Origin: an uncultured Pelagibacteraceae bacterium
Lineage (GTDB): Bacteria > Pseudomonadota > Alphaproteobacteria > Pelagibacterales > Pelagibacteraceae
Assembly (NCBI GenBank): GCA_902634305.1
Contig: CACPJJ010000008.1
Span: 1-52,536 of the forward strand
Reading direction: 5' to 3'
Length of the DNA: 52,536 nucleotides
In this document: positions 26,761 to 35,497 of the stretch, piece by piece
Layout of the letters: every line of letters begins with the position of its first letter
Numbering within the stretch: the stretch's first letter is position 1
Position numbers and translations under genes: made by a program
Notes under the pieces: model-generated
What the model was told of the DNA's origin: nothing
The model's database searches: none
Seen by the model: only the letters and a program-made list of their open reading frames with translations

Positions 26761-27084
26761 TTATCCTGCCGGTTTATAAAGACCCATTGCTTTTCCAGCC
26801 ATCTCAGCTGTTTTACTCATATCCATTTCTTCTAATATAGTAAAATTGCTAATAGCTCCAGAAGCCTCAACTGCTAATTTAACTGCAGCCATTGACTCAA
26901 AGTCTTTTCCGCTAACACATCCAACAAAATCATAAGATCCTCTTGTTATCGCAAATGATTCCATTTTAGCATCCAATGCTGTTGCCAATGCATTTGCGGC
27001 AGCAGCTCTATCTTGTTTGGGATCTTTTATAAATCCTTTAAACGCTTGGGCAGTGTAGTTTCCGATTATATAAAATTTAGCCAT
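26761..27084 (-). CDS. GYD-domain protein
   Basis: A 107-residue ferredoxin-like-fold protein of the GYD family: N-terminal KFYIIGNYTAQAFKGFIKDP, RGSYDFVGCVSG near 48-60 with the characteristic G-x-Y-D, and a late LEEMDMSK. The family has no settled biochemical role. It is a single gene with a clear Shine-Dalgarno (AAGGAG in the 15 bases before the ATG). It does not obviously belong with either neighbour. Confidence 0.82.
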   Translation of the reverse strand: MAKFYIIGNYTAQAFKGFIKDPKQDRAAAANALATALDAKMESFAITRGSYDFVGCVSGKDFESMAAVKLAVEASGAISNFTILEEMDMSKTAEMAGKAMGLYKPAG

Positions 27085-27130
27085 AATATTCTCCTTTCTT
27101 TAATATTTTAGAATATCATTATTACAAAAA

Positions 27131-27139
27131 TGTTATAAT
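27131..27139 (+). promoter_or_regulatory. extended -10 promoter of the ALDH operon
   Basis: TG-T-TATAAT: a perfect -10 hexamer at 27134-27139 with the upstream TG of an extended -10 element. No good -35 lies 17 bases before. The expected transcript would begin near 27146, about 40 bases ahead of the ALDH start, with no other gene between. Confidence 0.6.
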
Positions 27140-27189
27140 GAGTAAATTGCATAGTAGACACAATCTAAAGTAATGTTAAATTGAAGCTT

Positions 27190-28632
27190 ATGTACGAAAA
27201 ATTTGGACAATTTATTGATGGTAAGTGGCAACAGTCATCTGACAAATCAACATATGAAGTTATTAATCCAGCTAATGAAGAAGTTATAGGTCATGCATCA
27301 AAAGCAACACCCGCTGATGTTGATAAAGCATTAAAGTCTGCTGCAAAAGGTTTAGAAGTTTGGAAGCAAACACCGCCTTGGCAAAGATCTTATATTATTA
27401 GAAAAATAGCAGACAAGATGAGAGAAAAACAAGATGTCCTAGCTAAATGGATGACGCTTGAGGTAGGTAAACCGTTTGCGGAAGCTAAAGGTGAAGTTGG
27501 TGGAGCTGCAGATATTTTTGAATGGAACGCTGAAGAAACAAAAAGAATTTATGGACAAACAGTTGAAAGTAGATTTGCAGATACAAGAGTACATGTTTAT
27601 TATCAACCAATAGGAGTTGTTGCAGCTTTAACACCTTGGAATTTTCCATTAGTTTTATCTTCAAGAAAAATTTCAACAGCTTTAGCAGCAGGATGTTCAG
27701 TAATAGTTAAACCTGATGTTATAACACCAGGCACAGTGATGGAACTCATTGATATATGCAGAGAATGTGGAGTTCCTCCTGGAGTAGTAAATTTATTATC
27801 TGGAGATCCCCCAAGTATTGCACAACAGCTAATTTCATCAGATATAATTAAAAAAATTTCGGTAACAGGATCAACAAGAGTTGGAAAATTAATTCTTAAA
27901 CAAGCTGCTGACAAAGTGCAAAGAGTTACAATGGAGCTTAGTGGTCATTCCCCATTTATTGTTTTTGATGATGCAAATATTGAAAAAGCTACTGATATGG
28001 CAATTTCTGCAAAGTATAGAAATAATGGACAAGTTTGTATTTCACCCAATAGATTTTATATTCAAGAAAAGAAAAAAGATGAATTTGTTAATTTGTTTAT
28101 TGAAAAAACAAAAAAATTAAAAATAGGTGATGGTATGGATCCAAGTGTTCAACTTGGTCCTTTAACAACAAAAAAAAGATTAAATGAAGTAGAAGAATTA
28201 GTTGAAACAACAAAAAAGGAAGGTGCAAAAGTATTATTAGGTGGAAAAAGGCCTGCTGGATTTAATAAAGGTTTTTATTACGAACCAACAATTTTTGATA
28301 ATGTTAAAGATGATTTTACTATTATGAAAGTGGAACCATTTGGTCCGTTAGTACCAATGTTGTCTTTTAAATCATTTGATGAAGTAATTGAAAGAGCAAA
28401 TAATAATGATTTAGGTCTTAGTAGTTACATATGTACAAATTCAATGGAACAAGCTCATAGAGCATCAGAACTAATGGAAACAGGTACCGTTGCGGTTAAC
28501 ACTCCTTTAGTAGCCATAGCTGAAGCACCTTTTGGTGGTATTAAGCAAACTGGATATGGAAGAGAAGGTGGTTCAATGGCGATTAAAGATTATCTGAATG
28601 TTAAATATACACACCTTGGTATCAAAGGTTAG
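27190..28632 (+). CDS. aldehyde dehydrogenase
   Basis: A 480-residue NAD(P)-dependent ALDH of the broad AldA/GabD/betaine-aldehyde type. Catalytic Glu249 is in TMELSGHSP and nucleophile Cys283 in GQVCISPN; VTGSTRVGK is the cofactor loop and TPWNFPLVL the N-terminal nucleotide motif. The usual KPAE/KPSE motif reads KPDV, so the Glu that favours NAD is absent and NADP use is possible. I prefer ATG at 27190 to the TTG at 27181. It leads a tight cluster with HpaI-type aldolase, ROK kinase and FAH hydrolase, suggesting oxidation of an aldehyde from a sugar-like or short carbon acid pathway. Confidence 0.9.
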   Translation: MYEKFGQFIDGKWQQSSDKSTYEVINPANEEVIGHASKATPADVDKALKSAAKGLEVWKQTPPWQRSYIIRKIADKMREKQDVLAKWMTLEVGKPFAEAKGEVGGAADIFEWNAEETKRIYGQTVESRFADTRVHVYYQPIGVVAALTPWNFPLVLSSRKISTALAAGCSVIVKPDVITPGTVMELIDICRECGVPPGVVNLLSGDPPSIAQQLISSDIIKKISVTGSTRVGKLILKQAADKVQRVTMELSGHSPFIVFDDANIEKATDMAISAKYRNNGQVCISPNRFYIQEKKKDEFVNLFIEKTKKLKIGDGMDPSVQLGPLTTKKRLNEVEELVETTKKEGAKVLLGGKRPAGFNKGFYYEPTIFDNVKDDFTIMKVEPFGPLVPMLSFKSFDEVIERANNNDLGLSSYICTNSMEQAHRASELMETGTVAVNTPLVAIAEAPFGGIKQTGYGREGGSMAIKDYLNVKYTHLGIKG

Positions 28633-28637
28633 TTAAA

Positions 28638-29399
28638 TTGAGAAAAAACAAGCTTAAAAAATTATTCAAAGAAGGAAAAGCAGCTATCAATGGATGGATA
28701 GAAATTCCAAGTTCATTTTCAGCAGAAGTAATGGCTGGTCAAGGTTGGGACTCTTTAACAATTGATATTCAGCATGGTGCAATCAATCAATCCGATATTT
28801 TGCAAATATTTCAAGCAATCTCAACAACAGAGGTTGTTCCAATGGCTAGATTAAATTGGAATGAACCAGATCAAATAATGAAAGTACTTGACTATGGAGC
28901 TTATGGTATAATTTGTCCAATGGTAAGCAATAGAGGTCAAGCAGAAAAATTTGTTCAAGCCTGCATGTATCCACCAAAAGGCTATAGAAGTTTCGGTCCT
29001 ACAAGAGGTATTATGTATGGAGGAAGTGATTATGTAGATTATGCAAATAATGAAATTTTAAAAATTGCAATGATAGAAACAAAAGAAGCTTTAAATGAAT
29101 TAGACAAAATAATGAAAACTCCAGGTCTTGATGGAGTTTATATTGGTCCAGCAGATTTAAGTTTATCAATTGGAGAAAAACCTGGTTTTGATAAACCAGA
29201 AGATCATCCAACTTATGAGCAAATAGTAAATATTCTAAAACATGCAAAAAAAAATAATTTAGTTGCTGGAATTCATAATGCCACTCCAGAATACGCAAAA
29301 AAAATGATTAATATTGGATTTCAAATAGTAACAGTTGGTAGCGATAAAATATTTATGAGTGATGGAGCTAAATCAGTTGTAAACAAGATTAAAAATTAA
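28638..29399 (+). CDS. HpcH/HpaI-type aldolase
   Basis: A 253-residue metal-dependent class II pyruvate aldolase. It begins with TTG; no ATG lies at a suitable place. LTIDIQHGAINQ near 40 stands for the usual IDGEH motif, with Gln instead of Glu but the catalytic His kept; YGAYGIICPMV holds the central barrel loop and GVYIGPADLSLSIG near 170 the substrate loop. Such aldolases split 2-keto-3-deoxy sugar acids or hydroxy-keto acids to pyruvate plus an aldehyde, which the preceding ALDH could oxidise. It starts 5 bases after that gene. Confidence 0.87.
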   Translation: MRKNKLKKLFKEGKAAINGWIEIPSSFSAEVMAGQGWDSLTIDIQHGAINQSDILQIFQAISTTEVVPMARLNWNEPDQIMKVLDYGAYGIICPMVSNRGQAEKFVQACMYPPKGYRSFGPTRGIMYGGSDYVDYANNEILKIAMIETKEALNELDKIMKTPGLDGVYIGPADLSLSIGEKPGFDKPEDHPTYEQIVNILKHAKKNNLVAGIHNATPEYAKKMINIGFQIVTVGSDKIFMSDGAKSVVNKIKN

Positions 29400-30304
29400 T
29401 GCAGATAGGAATAGACTTAGGAGCTAGCAAAATAGAGAGTGTTGTCTTATCTGAAGATGGAAAGGAGCATTTAAGAGAAAGAGAGCCTACGCCACAAAGT
29501 TACAACGAGACAATAAACCTTATAAGAAAAATAGTAATAGAGATTGAAAGAAAATTTAACAAAGAATTAAATGTTGGTTTATGTCATCCCGGCGCAATAA
29601 TTCCTTCAACTGGTAAGCATAAAAATGCAAACAATACTTTATGGTTAAATAATAGAACATTACAAAAAGATATATCTAAGGAACTTAACAAAAATGTTTA
29701 TTGTGAAAACGATGCAAATTGCCTTGCTTTATCTGAAGCTATTGACGGGTCTGCAAAAAATTATAAAACAGTTTTTGGTGTAATACTTGGCTCAGGATGT
29801 GGAGGTGGGTTAGTTATTAATAAAAAAATTATTTCAGGATCAAACAATAATGCAGGTGAATGGGGCCATAACCCTTTACCATATTTTGGATTAATTGAAG
29901 ATGAAGTTTCTCCATTATCGAAAGATAGTGTCTTTGTACCTAATATTTCTATTGAAAAATATGTTTCAGGCAAAGGATTAGAAGATTTATATTTAGAAAA
30001 ATTTAAAAAAAAAACTTCATCTGGGGAAATATTTAAAAACCAAAAGGAAAATAAAGAATTTATTGATAATTTCTATAATAGACTCTCAAGAAGTTTATCT
30101 ACATTAATAAACACTATTGACCCAGATGTTATAGTGTTTGGTGGAGGGCTATCAAATGAAATTAATGATTTGAATTTACTTAAATATATGACAGGAAATT
30201 TTGCTGGATCTTCGAATATAAATACAGAATTCGTTAAACCCATGTATGGAGATGCAAGTGGAGTTAGAGGAGCAGCTAGACTTGGAAAAACAATCAATTA
30301 TTGA
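29399..30304 (+). CDS. ROK-family sugar kinase lacking the zinc-site cysteines
   Basis: A 301-residue ROK protein like the fructokinase Mak. It has the N-terminal phosphate loop GIDLGASKIE, VYCENDANCLALSEA with the catalytic Asp, GSGCGGGLVINKK, and AGEWGHNPLP with the conserved His. ROK proteins then carry a CxCGxxGCxE zinc motif; here that place reads VFVPNISIEKYVSG, with all three cysteines gone. C-terminal DPDVIVFGGGLSNE is normal. No DNA-binding domain, so an enzyme rather than a repressor. It overlaps the aldolase by 1 base. A sugar or amino sugar is the expected substrate. Confidence 0.87.
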   Translation: MQIGIDLGASKIESVVLSEDGKEHLREREPTPQSYNETINLIRKIVIEIERKFNKELNVGLCHPGAIIPSTGKHKNANNTLWLNNRTLQKDISKELNKNVYCENDANCLALSEAIDGSAKNYKTVFGVILGSGCGGGLVINKKIISGSNNNAGEWGHNPLPYFGLIEDEVSPLSKDSVFVPNISIEKYVSGKGLEDLYLEKFKKKTSSGEIFKNQKENKEFIDNFYNRLSRSLSTLINTIDPDVIVFGGGLSNEINDLNLLKYMTGNFAGSSNINTEFVKPMYGDASGVRGAARLGKTINY

Positions 30305-30318
30305 TATTATAAAATACT

Positions 30319-31161
30319 ATGAAATTTTTAAGAATAGGGATCAAAGGAAAAGAAAAACCAGCGGTGTTGGACAAAGATGGAAAAATTAGAGATTTAAGTT
30401 CAAAAATAAAAGATTTTAGTCCTGAATTTTTAAACAATTCATCAATAAATAATTTTAGAAATTTAAATTTAGCTGATCTCCCCGAACTATCCAAAAGTGA
30501 AAGAGTTGGTCCTTGCATAGTAAAACCAGGAAAATTTGTTGCAATAGGATTAAACTATTCTGATCATGCAAAAGAAACAGGAGCTAAAACACCAACAGAA
30601 CCAATAGTCTTCATGAAAGCAACTAGCAGCATTTCAGGACCATATGATGATATAGAAATGCCAAAAGATTCATCTAAATTAGATTGGGAAGTTGAGTTAG
30701 CAGTAGTTATTGGAAAAGAAACAAAAAATATTTCTGAGAAAGAAGTTTCAGATCATATATTAGGTTATTGTATTGTTAATGATGTCAGTGAAAGAGAATG
30801 GCAACTTGAGAAATCAGGTCAATGGGTCAAAGGAAAGTCAGCTGATACATTTGGACCTACGGGACCTTATTTAGTAACTCAAGACGAAATTCCTAATATT
30901 AATAATTTAAATTTAATATTAGAAGTTAATGGAAAAACAATGCAATCTGGCAACACAAAGAATATGATTTTTAATGTAAATTTTTTAATTTCTTATTTGA
31001 GTAAGTTTATGTCTTTACAACCAGGTGATTTAATTACCACAGGAACTCCTGCAGGAGTTGGAATGGGAATGAAGCCACAAGTATTTTTGAAATCAGGCGA
31101 TAATATTAAATTGAGTATAGATTTTTTGGGTGAACAAAATTCAAAAGTTGTAATCAAATAA
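30319..31161 (+). CDS. fumarylacetoacetate hydrolase (FAH) family protein
   Basis: A 280-residue FAH-fold hydrolase or isomerase. Metal ligands are in the DWEVELAVVIG segment (two Glu) and the Asp of IVNDVSEREWQ; GLNYSDHAKETG precedes them and TGTPAGVGMG follows, as in the family. Substrates range from acylpyruvates to diketo-deoxy sugar acids (for example L-2,4-diketo-3-deoxyrhamnonate). Beside ALDH and HpaI-type aldolase, the last choice fits, but cannot be shown. It lies 14 bases after the ROK gene and is the final member of the group. Confidence 0.87.
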   Translation: MKFLRIGIKGKEKPAVLDKDGKIRDLSSKIKDFSPEFLNNSSINNFRNLNLADLPELSKSERVGPCIVKPGKFVAIGLNYSDHAKETGAKTPTEPIVFMKATSSISGPYDDIEMPKDSSKLDWEVELAVVIGKETKNISEKEVSDHILGYCIVNDVSEREWQLEKSGQWVKGKSADTFGPTGPYLVTQDEIPNINNLNLILEVNGKTMQSGNTKNMIFNVNFLISYLSKFMSLQPGDLITTGTPAGVGMGMKPQVFLKSGDNIKLSIDFLGEQNSKVVIK

Positions 31162-31169
31162 AATAAACA

Positions 31170-31877
31170 ATGTTTGAATTATTTATTGCTTTGGGCGCAG
31201 GATTAATTAGTTTTTTATCACCCTGTGTTTTACCTCTTATTCCAGGCTATATTTCTTACATTTCTGGAAGTTCACTTAATGAATTAATTGAGAAAAAAAA
31301 TATTAATTTAATACCAATCATTTTATTTACCGTTGGTTTTTCTATTGTCTTTATAATTTTTGGAGCAGCATCAACTTTCTTGGGTCAATTATTACTTCAA
31401 AATTCTTTCGAATTAAGAATACTAGCAGGAGTTATTATTATTATTTTTTCACTGCATATAATTGGTGTAATAAATTTAAAGTTTTTGAATTATGAAAAAA
31501 GAATTCAAACAAATACTAATAAAAATATATTTAGCTCTATACTTATTGGAGCTGCTTTTGGTTTTGGTTGGACTCCTTGCATTGGTCCAATTTTAGGTTC
31601 TATTTTGGCTTTAGCTGCAACAGAAGAAAGTATTAATAAAGGAATATTACTATTATTTTTTTATTCTTTAGGTTTAGCTATTCCATTTATTTTATCAGGA
31701 TACTTGATACAGAGATTTTTAATATTTTCTAAAAACTTTAAAAAAAATATTAATTTAGTATCAAAAATTGGTGGAATAATTTTACTTTTTACAGGTGTTT
31801 TGATTTTAACCAATCAGTTACAGGCTTTGGGTTATTATATTTTAAACATCTTTCCATTTTTACAAAAATTTGGTTAA
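31170..31877 (+). CDS. ccdA: cytochrome c biogenesis protein CcdA
   Basis: Inner-membrane thiol electron carrier, 235 residues with six hydrophobic segments, moving reducing power to the periplasm for cytochrome c assembly or oxidised protein repair. The redox cysteines are in SPCVLPLIPGY (TM1) and GWTPCIGPIL (TM4), the CcdA/DsbD-beta pattern. No thioredoxin partner is next to it. It follows the FAH gene by 8 bases, perhaps only by chance of streamlining, and overlaps the next gene's 3' end by 4 bases. Confidence 0.93.
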   Translation: MFELFIALGAGLISFLSPCVLPLIPGYISYISGSSLNELIEKKNINLIPIILFTVGFSIVFIIFGAASTFLGQLLLQNSFELRILAGVIIIIFSLHIIGVINLKFLNYEKRIQTNTNKNIFSSILIGAAFGFGWTPCIGPILGSILALAATEESINKGILLLFFYSLGLAIPFILSGYLIQRFLIFSKNFKKNINLVSKIGGIILLFTGVLILTNQLQALGYYILNIFPFLQKFG

Positions 31878-32737
31878 TTATTTTTTTTAGGTTTTGTAAA
31901 TACGATCAAAATTACTCCAATAATAATTATTACCCCTCCAATAAATAATTCTTTAGTTGGTTCTTCACCTAAAAGAAAAATCGCAGCTAACAATCCAGTT
32001 GGAGGTATACCCATGGTTACTATAGGTAGAACTTTGTATAATGGATTTCTTTTTAAAACATAATAAAAACAACCATAAGTTATTGGTTGCATAATAAATC
32101 CTAGGTAAATTGCTATCATCCAACTTTCAAAGCTTGCATTTTTAAAATAGTTGATTGTATTGCCATCAAAAATAGCAGAAAGGCCAATTAAGATTGGACC
32201 AGAAAATAAACCTAACCAAGCTACAAGTGCTAATGGATTTATTTCTTTACTTAATGGTTTTACTAAAACTTGTCCTAAAGCCCAAACAGCAGATCCTATA
32301 ATTGTTAATGATATACCAAGAACTTTACCATCTAAATTAGGAGATCCAGTTAAAATATATACACCAACAAATGCAATAGATATTCCTATTAAAGCCCTCG
32401 CTGTTGGTTTTTCTTTAAGCATAAAGAATGCAAAAATAACTCCAAAAGGAACTTCAGTTTGAACAAGTAGCACTGCTGCTGAGGCATCTATTAAATCTAA
32501 ACCAGTATAGGTGATACTATACTGTATTGTATTTGCTATTAGAGAAGCGAAAAAAATTTTTTTAAGATAACCTCTTGGTATTGGAAACCACCAAACTAAA
32601 AGTAATGCTACAAAAGTAAATCGTAATCCCATCAATAGAAATGGAGGTAAATACTCCATAGCAGGTTTTGCTATAACAAAACCAAATCCTAAAAAAATTG
32701 GAACTAAGGCAGCAATTAAAGAATCTCGAAGCGTCAA
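31874..32737 (-). CDS. DMT-superfamily (EamA) permease
   Basis: A 287-residue inner-membrane protein with about ten membrane segments in two EamA repeats; LVPIFLGFGFVIAKPAME at the start and GGVIIIIGVILIVFTKPKK at the end. Substrate unknown. Its start overlaps the stop of the GBBH-like dioxygenase by 4 bases, so the two are translated from one mRNA, and the transporter may move that enzyme's substrate or product. That is inference from coupling only. Confidence 0.88.
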   Translation of the reverse strand: MTLRDSLIAALVPIFLGFGFVIAKPAMEYLPPFLLMGLRFTFVALLLVWWFPIPRGYLKKIFFASLIANTIQYSITYTGLDLIDASAAVLLVQTEVPFGVIFAFFMLKEKPTARALIGISIAFVGVYILTGSPNLDGKVLGISLTIIGSAVWALGQVLVKPLSKEINPLALVAWLGLFSGPILIGLSAIFDGNTINYFKNASFESWMIAIYLGFIMQPITYGCFYYVLKRNPLYKVLPIVTMGIPPTGLLAAIFLLGEEPTKELFIGGVIIIIGVILIVFTKPKKNN

Positions 32738-33837
32738 AGCTTAAATTTTCTTTTTAAATGTCTTAATTTACCTTCTGTACTATCAAAATCTATGTAACAA
32801 CCTTGTAGAAATCTTTTTCCTTCTTTTGGATCAAACTTAGTTCTTCCGTGTAAAACCCTGTAATTATCCATCATCATAAGATCTTTTGGAGTTAATTTAA
32901 ATTCTATTCTGTTTTTTTCGGAGTTATATAAATCAGATAATTTTTTTCTTGCTTTATAATATAAATCCAATTTATTTTTTTCTAACACTGGCACATAGTC
33001 TAATCTTGGACTAAATCTTACTTGCTTAAATTCTTTATTATCATCTAAATGAATTAATTCAGACCAATCTTCTAACATTACACTTTTATCAGTAAATTTA
33101 AATCTAACTTTTACTTCGGAAAGGATTTTATAAAATTCAGGATTATCTTTTTTAAGATTTTCAGTTACAGTATATCCATCTACAAGCGTTGAAAAACCTC
33201 CTTTAACTTCATTTTCAATACAATGTAATAGCTGAATACAAGGCACTGGATTTCTATAAGGATTATCAGTATGAGGACTTAAATGTAATGTTGTATAAGC
33301 TAGATCATTTGGATTTGATTTAGATTTAACATTGAAATGTTCTCCAAAGTTAGTCCTTCTTACACTACCAATTGAATTTGCAAATTTAACAATATAATTA
33401 TTTTCTGTAGGGACATTTTTTATAACAACAAAACCAAATTCGTAAAATGAAACTAATAAATCATACATTTCTTTTGATTCAAAAAAACCTTCTTTGTATT
33501 CAAAATTTTTTATATTTTTTAAAGAAGAGTCCCATTTTTTTTTGGGAATTGATTTAATTACGGTATCTTTATTTGAGAACTCAGTTTCGAGTTTAGTTAT
33601 ATCAAGCTTAGAGTTTACTCCATCATTAAAATCAACTTCAAGAAAACCATTTTTTATTTGAGCTTTTTTTATAATTATTTCTCCACTCATTGTTGATGGA
33701 TCAAACAATCTTTGTTGTGTCCCTTTGTCTAAAAATTCATCTCCGTCAACTCTTTCCCTTAACCAAAAAGGGTGAATCTCTTGAACTGATTCGCCATTAT
33801 TGAAGAAAACTTTATTTTCGTTTAGTTCAATTTTCAT
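32734..33837 (-). CDS. gamma-butyrobetaine hydroxylase-like TauD/TfdA dioxygenase
   Basis: A 367-residue Fe(II)/2-oxoglutarate enzyme. The N-terminal domain has HPFWLRERV, as in the DUF971-like domain of gamma-butyrobetaine and trimethyllysine hydroxylases. Iron ligands appear as H-x-D in LSPHTDNPYR and the distal His in NYRVLHGRTKFD; RFLQGCYID holds the late arginine. Size and two-domain order match GBBH, which makes carnitine, but substrate is not certain. It is divergent from the HisN-like gene across about 60 bases. Confidence 0.84.
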   Translation of the reverse strand: MKIELNENKVFFNNGESVQEIHPFWLRERVDGDEFLDKGTQQRLFDPSTMSGEIIIKKAQIKNGFLEVDFNDGVNSKLDITKLETEFSNKDTVIKSIPKKKWDSSLKNIKNFEYKEGFFESKEMYDLLVSFYEFGFVVIKNVPTENNYIVKFANSIGSVRRTNFGEHFNVKSKSNPNDLAYTTLHLSPHTDNPYRNPVPCIQLLHCIENEVKGGFSTLVDGYTVTENLKKDNPEFYKILSEVKVRFKFTDKSVMLEDWSELIHLDDNKEFKQVRFSPRLDYVPVLEKNKLDLYYKARKKLSDLYNSEKNRIEFKLTPKDLMMMDNYRVLHGRTKFDPKEGKRFLQGCYIDFDSTEGKLRHLKRKFKL

Positions 33838-33906
33838 AAGATTTTTTGAGGATTATTTAAAATTTAGCTTTAATCAAGATAAATAAGATAGTATGTGATT
33901 GTTGCA

Positions 33907-34710
33907 ATGGATCAATTAAGTAAAAAAGAATTCAGATATTATGCTAATTTTTTAAATCGATTAGCAAGGGACATGACTAAGTTTTATAATTTAAGGCTAA
34001 ACAAGCCCTTTAAGCCTATAAACAAAAGTAGAGGAAAAGGCTATGACCCAGTTACCAAAGCAGATAAATCTTTTGAGAAATTTATAAGGTCAAAAATTCA
34101 AAAAAAATTTCCCAAACATGAAATTATAGGTGAAGAATTTGGTAGGAAAAAAACCAAAAGTGATTTTAAATGGGTGATTGATCCAATTGATGGGACTAGA
34201 TCATTTATAATTGGCAACCCAACTTGGAGCAATTTAATAGGATTAAATTATAAAGGAAACCCAGTAGTTGGTTTGGCAAACTTTCCAAAATTAAATAAGT
34301 ACTATTTTAATATTTCAAAAAATAGTGCTTATGTAGTTGATAATGGAAAAAAAAGAAAATTGTCAGTAAATAAAAAAGTTACTTTTAAAAATATTAAAGT
34401 TGCAGGAGCATTTCATGGTTGGCTTTCATTAAAAAAACAAAGTAAAATACCTAAAGTTTTAAAACTTATGCAGTTTCCATGTTTTGATGCATTAAGTTAT
34501 GCTCACTTATGTGAAGGAAAAATTGATATAGTACTTCAATGTCAAAATAAAATATGGGATGTTCATGCTCTAATTCCAATAATTTCCGCAGCAGGTGGAA
34601 TAGCAACTAACTGGAAGAATGGAGAAGCTAAAAACGGAGGAAGTATTTTAGTTTCAGCAAATAAAACTATACACAAAAAAATGTTAAAACTTTTAAAGCC
34701 AGCGCTTTAA
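33907..34710 (+). CDS. hisN: inositol-monophosphatase-family phosphatase, histidinol-phosphatase type
   Basis: A 267-residue Mg-dependent phosphatase. Metal ligands are in HEIIGEEFG (near 71-79) and DPIDGTRSFI (92-101), with the distal aspartate in WDVHALIPIISAAGG. The KADKSFEKFIRSKI segment and single-domain layout are nearest to HisN (histidine synthesis), though inositol or PAP phosphatase cannot be excluded. The frame could begin at GTG 33895 but ATG at 33907 gives the usual N-terminus. No other his genes are here. Confidence 0.82.
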   Translation: MDQLSKKEFRYYANFLNRLARDMTKFYNLRLNKPFKPINKSRGKGYDPVTKADKSFEKFIRSKIQKKFPKHEIIGEEFGRKKTKSDFKWVIDPIDGTRSFIIGNPTWSNLIGLNYKGNPVVGLANFPKLNKYYFNISKNSAYVVDNGKKRKLSVNKKVTFKNIKVAGAFHGWLSLKKQSKIPKVLKLMQFPCFDALSYAHLCEGKIDIVLQCQNKIWDVHALIPIISAAGGIATNWKNGEAKNGGSILVSANKTIHKKMLKLLKPAL

Positions 34711-34713
34711 ATA

Positions 34714-35436
34714 ATGAAAGTAATTATTTTACAACATATAAGCATAGAAGATCCTGGATACATTAAAGATTTAATGATTAAGGATGGTGCTGAATTAACT
34801 ACTATAGAGTTAGATGAAGGTCAAAAAATACCATCTGATTTATCAAAATTTGATGCAATGTTTTGTATGGGCGGTCCAATGGATACCTGGATGGAAAAAG
34901 ATTATCCATGGTTAATTGAAGAAAAAAAAGCAATTAATGAATTTGTTGTTTTTTTAAAAAAACCTTACCTGGGATTTTGTTTAGGATGTCAATTGTTAGG
35001 AGAAGTTACTGGTGGGATAGTAGTTAAGTCAAAAAATCCTGAAATAGGAATGTTAGATATAAATTTTTCAGAAAATAAAAAAAATGATTTATTATTTTCT
35101 AAATTTCCAGAAAAAATTAAATCTCTTCAGTGGCATTCTTATGAAGTTCAAGAATTAGAAAAAAATAATGATATAACTTTAATTGCATCATCCCCAGAAA
35201 CAAAATATCAAATCTTTAAGTATAAAAATCATGCCTATGGAATTCAATTTCATATAGAAATTAAAAAAACTACAGTTGGTGAATGGGGATGTGTTCCTGA
35301 ATATAAATCTGCTTTAGAAAAACAGCTTGGAAAAGGGGCTTTAGATAAATTCGATAAGGATTCTCAAATTCATATGCCTAGTATGAATGAATATTCTAAA
35401 ATTTTATACGAAAATTTCAAAAAATTAGTGCAATAA
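34714..35436 (+). CDS. class I glutamine amidotransferase-like protein
   Basis: A 240-residue stand-alone GATase. The triad is visible: nucleophile Cys89 in GFCLGCQLLGE, and His180 and Glu182 in IQFHIEI. AMFCMGGPMDTWMEKDYPWL near 48-66 is typical of the GuaA-like group of free amidotransferases and not of GuaA itself, since no synthetase domain follows. Possible roles include gamma-glutamyl hydrolysis of polyamines or amines, or ammonia donation to an unknown synthetase. It starts 3 bases after hisN and is probably co-transcribed. Confidence 0.85.
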   Translation: MKVIILQHISIEDPGYIKDLMIKDGAELTTIELDEGQKIPSDLSKFDAMFCMGGPMDTWMEKDYPWLIEEKKAINEFVVFLKKPYLGFCLGCQLLGEVTGGIVVKSKNPEIGMLDINFSENKKNDLLFSKFPEKIKSLQWHSYEVQELEKNNDITLIASSPETKYQIFKYKNHAYGIQFHIEIKKTTVGEWGCVPEYKSALEKQLGKGALDKFDKDSQIHMPSMNEYSKILYENFKKLVQ

Positions 35437-35487
35437 TTCTTCTTTAGTTTCCTCGATTATTGAGCTAGATTTTTAAAATAAATAATT

Positions 35488-35495
35488 AGGAGGGG
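35488..35495 (+). promoter_or_regulatory. strong Shine-Dalgarno of the peptide-binding protein gene
   Basis: AGGAGGGG ends 2 bases before the ATG at 35498 region's GAA spacer, an unusually complete anti-16S match for this window, where many genes have none. It suggests high expression of the binding protein, as is common for periplasmic binding proteins in oligotrophs. Confidence 0.6.
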
Positions 35496-35497
35496 AA

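Noticed and set aside
27485..27914. Minus-strand frames inside the aldehyde dehydrogenase gene
   Set aside because: They lie fully within a well-supported ALDH gene and have no recognisable motifs.
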